A stretch of 64,000 nt of DNA from Pseudoscleropodium purum (taxonomy: Eukaryota; Streptophyta; Bryopsida; Hypnales; Brachytheciaceae): positions 31,672,243 through 31,736,242 of the forward strand of contig OZ017796.1 in NCBI GenBank assembly GCA_963969395.1. Direction: 5' to 3'. The number at the start of each line of letters is the position of its first letter. Position 1 is the first letter of the stretch. A program made the translations under genes and the position numbers. Below the pieces are notes generated by a model that was not told where the DNA came from, made no database searches, and was given only the letters and a program-made list of their open reading frames with translations. Positions 60,601 through 64,000 of this stretch are shown piece after piece.

Positions 60601-61340
60601 TTTAAATTTGCAAATTTGCAAAGTGCCACTTTTAGGTTGCTATGAATTTTGAAGACACTCATTGTATTTTTTATTCACTGCATTAAAGAAATGGCAATTG
60701 TAATTTTTGTGAGTGATGGTGTTATGTGGTCCAAAATCCAAATTGCAAAGTTCCAAATCAGTAGACCTAGAGAATTATTGGTGTTTCTATGCGGCAAAAT
60801 TGAAAAATGCTATAAATTTCAGTGCTCCCATAGATCAATCTTCTACTTGCAATTACGATCATCTTCTTTGCTATCTTGTAATGTTTCATTGTCTTGTGAT
60901 CAATCTTGCTTTTGTGCTCTTTTGTAATGAATCCTACTTTTATGCTCTCTCTGTGATTAATCTTGCGTACTTACCTATTTGGTGCTTACACGTTGTTGCC
61001 TCCTTTATGCAAGGTGACAATAGCTCTATACTTGAAGCTACTTGACAATTTTAGAGTGAGATGTTTTGGTTCAAGCCATAACTACAATGGGGTTGGGAAG
61101 TATCTAGTGCCAAACCCCATCACTTCTAGGGATTTAGAGGTAATGGACAGGCAAGAGGTCACTCTCATATTGAAGATGTGTCTATCGCAGTTGCTCTCCC
61201 AACCACCACTATGTGACCCACCTTTGGAATCCACTATAGTGTCCCCTATGATTGCCAATCTTATTCCTAAGATACTAAGTAATGGTGATGGCTACATGAC
61301 GGGGAAGAGAAAGAGTCAAGGTACTCTAGAGAAATTGCAG
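57660..61340. other. AT-rich stretch, no certain gene
   Basis: No gene recognised. A weak direct repeat (about 70 bp, near 58797-58868 and 58975-59047, offset ~178 bp) is present. Frames at 60649-61045 and 60963-61346 are open but show no motif; the latter lies just upstream of the hAT remnant and could belong to the same element. Confidence 0.4.
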
Positions 61341-61348
61341 AAGTAAAA

Positions 61349-61946
61349 GAAGACTACCCCTAGTACTATCACCAGAAAATGGTAGGAAGTGTATGTCTGT
61401 CGCTTTGCTTGGGCAAAGGGAGTCTTTGGCGCAAATGGCAATCTTCTTGGTGTGATCTGCTAGAGCTGCATTGCTATGATCGGGAGGAAGAAGGTAATGG
61501 TCCTAAAGCTAGACAATCTCAAGAAACATGAAGGCAAACAAACTTGTGCAAAAGATGGGATGCCTTTGGTTCATTTGCAAAAGGGTGAAACTTTTATCAA
61601 GGCGGATTGCAAGCATATCAAGGGCTTTTTAAAATGACTATGAAGGCAAATTGATGCCACGTGTGGCTAGCCTATGGATGTCAATCTAGTCATTAAACTA
61701 TGACATAGACTTTCACAGTTACGCCACTTCTATAAGCTCATTTCAAAGTATTTCAAAGTTGCCAAAATTGGTTGTTGTTTAGTCCTTGGTTCCGTGGAGG
61801 ATGAAAGATGCTTTTCAACTTTGAAAGTCTTGAAATCGTGTCATAGAAATCAATTAGGGAAACACTTGCCTCTTGTAATGCGCATGTTTGGCCAGAAGTA
61901 CCTTTCCTTGAAGAATTTTCCATATAAAGAAGCAATTAATTCTTAG
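61349..61946 (+). pseudogene. hAT transposase remnant: N-terminal zinc-finger part joined to C-terminal dimerisation domain
   Basis: The part near 61370-61637 reads RFAWAKGVFGANGNLLGVIC, then KLDNLKKHEGKQTC, as in the N-terminal Cys/His finger of plant hAT transposases, with stops near 61382 and 61459 and a final TGA. The part 61716-61946 reads without a stop as 76 residues including YFKVAKIGCCLVLGSVEDER, then FSTLKVLKS and LVMRMFGQKYLSLKNFPY: the hAT dimerisation domain (GSVEDER is diagnostic). Some 80 bp separate them, so the RNase-H-like catalytic core is missing. It may be the wreck of an autonomous element related to the source of the hAT MITEs, but no terminal repeat was found to prove it. 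Confidence 0.75.
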
Positions 61947-61949
61947 GAA

Positions 61950-64000
61950 GCTATTGTAAAGGTCGACAAACAAAGGGACTTGTAAACTAGTCCCAGATTC
62001 ACAACAAGGTAGTATCATTTTCTCAACATCCATTTTACTTCTTTAGTTTTCATGAGGTTTTACCAGCCTAGCAACTCATGTTTCCTTAACATCCTATTAC
62101 TAAACTTGGTTGCAAGAGTGGAAATTGCATAGTAGATCGACTATCCTTGTGAATGGAAAAAATTAGAAGTGTCAAGCGGATTGGAGCGCAGCTAAGCTCT
62201 ATGATCTCATGCAAAGTCTAACTTAGTAGCTGGGCTCTAAAATGTTTCAATTGGTATGTTGAAGCTTTGGTCTGCTGCAATTGTAATGCACCTAAATAAT
62301 AGGTTTTTTTTCAACTTCCTAACCCTTGCTTTTAACCACCCCTAACGTCCTTTCGTCCCCTTAGGGAACAAATTGGATTTTGGGCAAGTTTCTGTAACCT
62401 CTATTTTTATGAAACTTTTTGAAAGTTTCTCATAATATCAAAAAAACTCATTAGCTATGTGGAAATATAATTTTTATTTCAATTGGTGACCACAAGTAAA
62501 AGTTATACCACAAAAAGTCTAAAACAAAACTTAGCAGGCAAAACAAAAAATCCTCCAAAAAGTCTAAATAATTTTTTTTAATTCCCAAAATATTATATTT
62601 TTGTCTACATGTGAAGTTTTGATTCATTCTATTTGGACTAATAATGAGAAAGTAAAGGACAATCTTGTTTTTTCACTCAATCTTAGCATCTTCTTGAGAA
62701 AATAACCCAAAGGATTCATTTCTGAATGCAATTTTCACAATTTTTCAACATAATTTTTTTAAATTCAAAGTATGTAGTGCAAAAAAATTCCATAAATGGC
62801 GGTCAAAGTCATCTAAAATTTAGGTCAGTGTTCAAAAAAACTTTCTTTTTCAACTTTGAATGCTAATATATTCCAATTGAACTTCATGAATTTTTTCCCA
62901 CATGAACTAAGACAAATAAAGTACAAGATCCTATGGTTAGATTCTAAAAAAATGATACTTTCTTGTTTTCTTGAATGGGTGAACCGTGAACGCAACAAAA
63001 ATGGTAGTTTTGAGTGGTTTTTGACCCAAAAAAAATGGCCTTGGGACTAAAGGGGTTAATATGTCTTGTTTGTCTTGTTTGCAGAATGATAACATTGCAT
63101 TAGGGCAATCTTGCATACATGTGAGAAGGGTTCATTTCCTTTGTTAGTGATCTATCATTGGAAAATACTAATAAAAACTATACATTTAAAAAAAAAATTC
63201 AAACTAAACAATTCATTACCCATAACATTTACATAAAAAATTTGCAAATCATTCATATTTATTTCCAACTCAAAGTAATTCCCTACAAAGCAAAAGAGCA
63301 AAAATAGCCATCAATATACTTCTAAAATTATTGGATGATCGCAAATTAAAAAAAGGTGGAAAAAAATGGGAGCAAAATTACCTCCTATTTCTGCCAATTT
63401 TATTGACCTGTTTTTAAAAATAAAAATAAAATGTTTTCGCAGTATTAACCTCTCTTTTCCCACGGGTATAGCACCAACCCTGCGAAACTCTTATAATCGT
63501 TCTGGGAATCGCTGCTCAGGATAAGCGGGATACTGACCATTTACCAAAACGGTCAATGGATTTCTTTTTAATATTTTTTTTGAAACAAATGAAAGGATTT
63601 CATTGCCGGTCAGTTGCTTTGCTCCCAAGCACGTGTTGCTTGCTATGGGCTGACAATCGGACACAGGCAAGCCAAACCATTCTAGAGGCCAGGAAAAATT
63701 CTGGAAATGCCCCAAATTCCTCAGCCACTAGTTTATTTATTTTTTTAAATACTTTTAGATTTTTTTTTTAACACATAATTTTTTTTTTAGATATTTGGGT
63801 ACTACTGTACTAACGAAAGGGAAGATTTCATTCCCGGCCAGTCTGGAGAAACAACTGAACCCCAACTTTACCTGACCTTAATATTACACTGACAAAGACC
63901 AAGTCCGGACTGGGGAGGGAGTTCGTTTTGCTTTCATGATGAGTGATGAGATCCACAACGTGTGGTGCAAATTTGCCACAACAACTGAACAACAAAAAGA
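61950..64000. other. AT-rich right end of the window
   Basis: No gene or bounded repeat recognised. Homopolymer A and T runs are frequent (63190, 63350 and 63740-63790). A GC-richer part from about 63830 could be the edge of a further feature beyond the window. Confidence 0.4.

Noticed and set aside
1..64000. CRISPR arrays, operons, ribosome binding sites
   Set aside because: The window is nuclear eukaryotic DNA; no regularly spaced identical repeats or polycistronic coding runs are present.

Overview
This window is eukaryotic and almost certainly from a land plant with a large, repeat-rich genome. It holds one intron-rich housekeeping gene of plant type (nine exons, all introns GT-AG), one decayed intron-containing gene of the plant ACT-domain-repeat type, long AT-rich gaps, and dense nests of transposable elements. 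I cannot name the species. There are no bacterial features, rRNA genes, convincing tRNA genes or CRISPR arrays.

Left part (1-28.9 kb): a transposon nest. The main player is a 3.3-kb element (family 1, copies A-E) that begins TGTCGCAGC, ends GCTGCGACA, makes 5-bp target duplications and carries one 552-codon ORF. Complete copies are C (1877-5173, duplication CCAAC), E (11703-14992, CCATC) and D (25078-28390, GGAGG). A and B are partial. No second LTR is visible in any copy, so they are either ORF-bearing solo LTRs or an unusual TIR element. A diverged relative (family 2: F, H, J) carries a decayed homologue of the same ORF at the same place. The insertion order can be read: H (minus, 10656-28890) was hit by F, X and D; F was hit by I, and I by E. 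B landed in a GC-rich hAT MITE, and A and C then landed in B. X (22071-24573) is another TGTCGT/ACGACA element with a 4-bp duplication and an unrecognised 137-aa ORF.

Middle part (29-49 kb): a complete 251-bp hAT MITE with an 8-bp duplication (29229-29479), then AT-rich DNA with dispersed repeats. The nucleoside hydrolase gene follows (36963-41632, nine exons, 334 aa, uridine/inosine ribohydrolase type). Next come a long hairpin (44234-44354) and an ACR11/12-like ACT-domain pseudogene (46768-48643, possible first exon 45624-45848).

Right part (49-64 kb): a family 2 deletion derivative (49465-51158, duplication GCAAC), two small TIR elements, a degenerate tandem array with a 96-bp duplication, a collapsed hAT transposase gene (61349-61946), and otherwise AT-rich sequence in which I see no gene.

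The only host gene that looks functional is the nucleoside hydrolase. The only intact transposon ORF is in D; the ORF of A is open but leaves the window.
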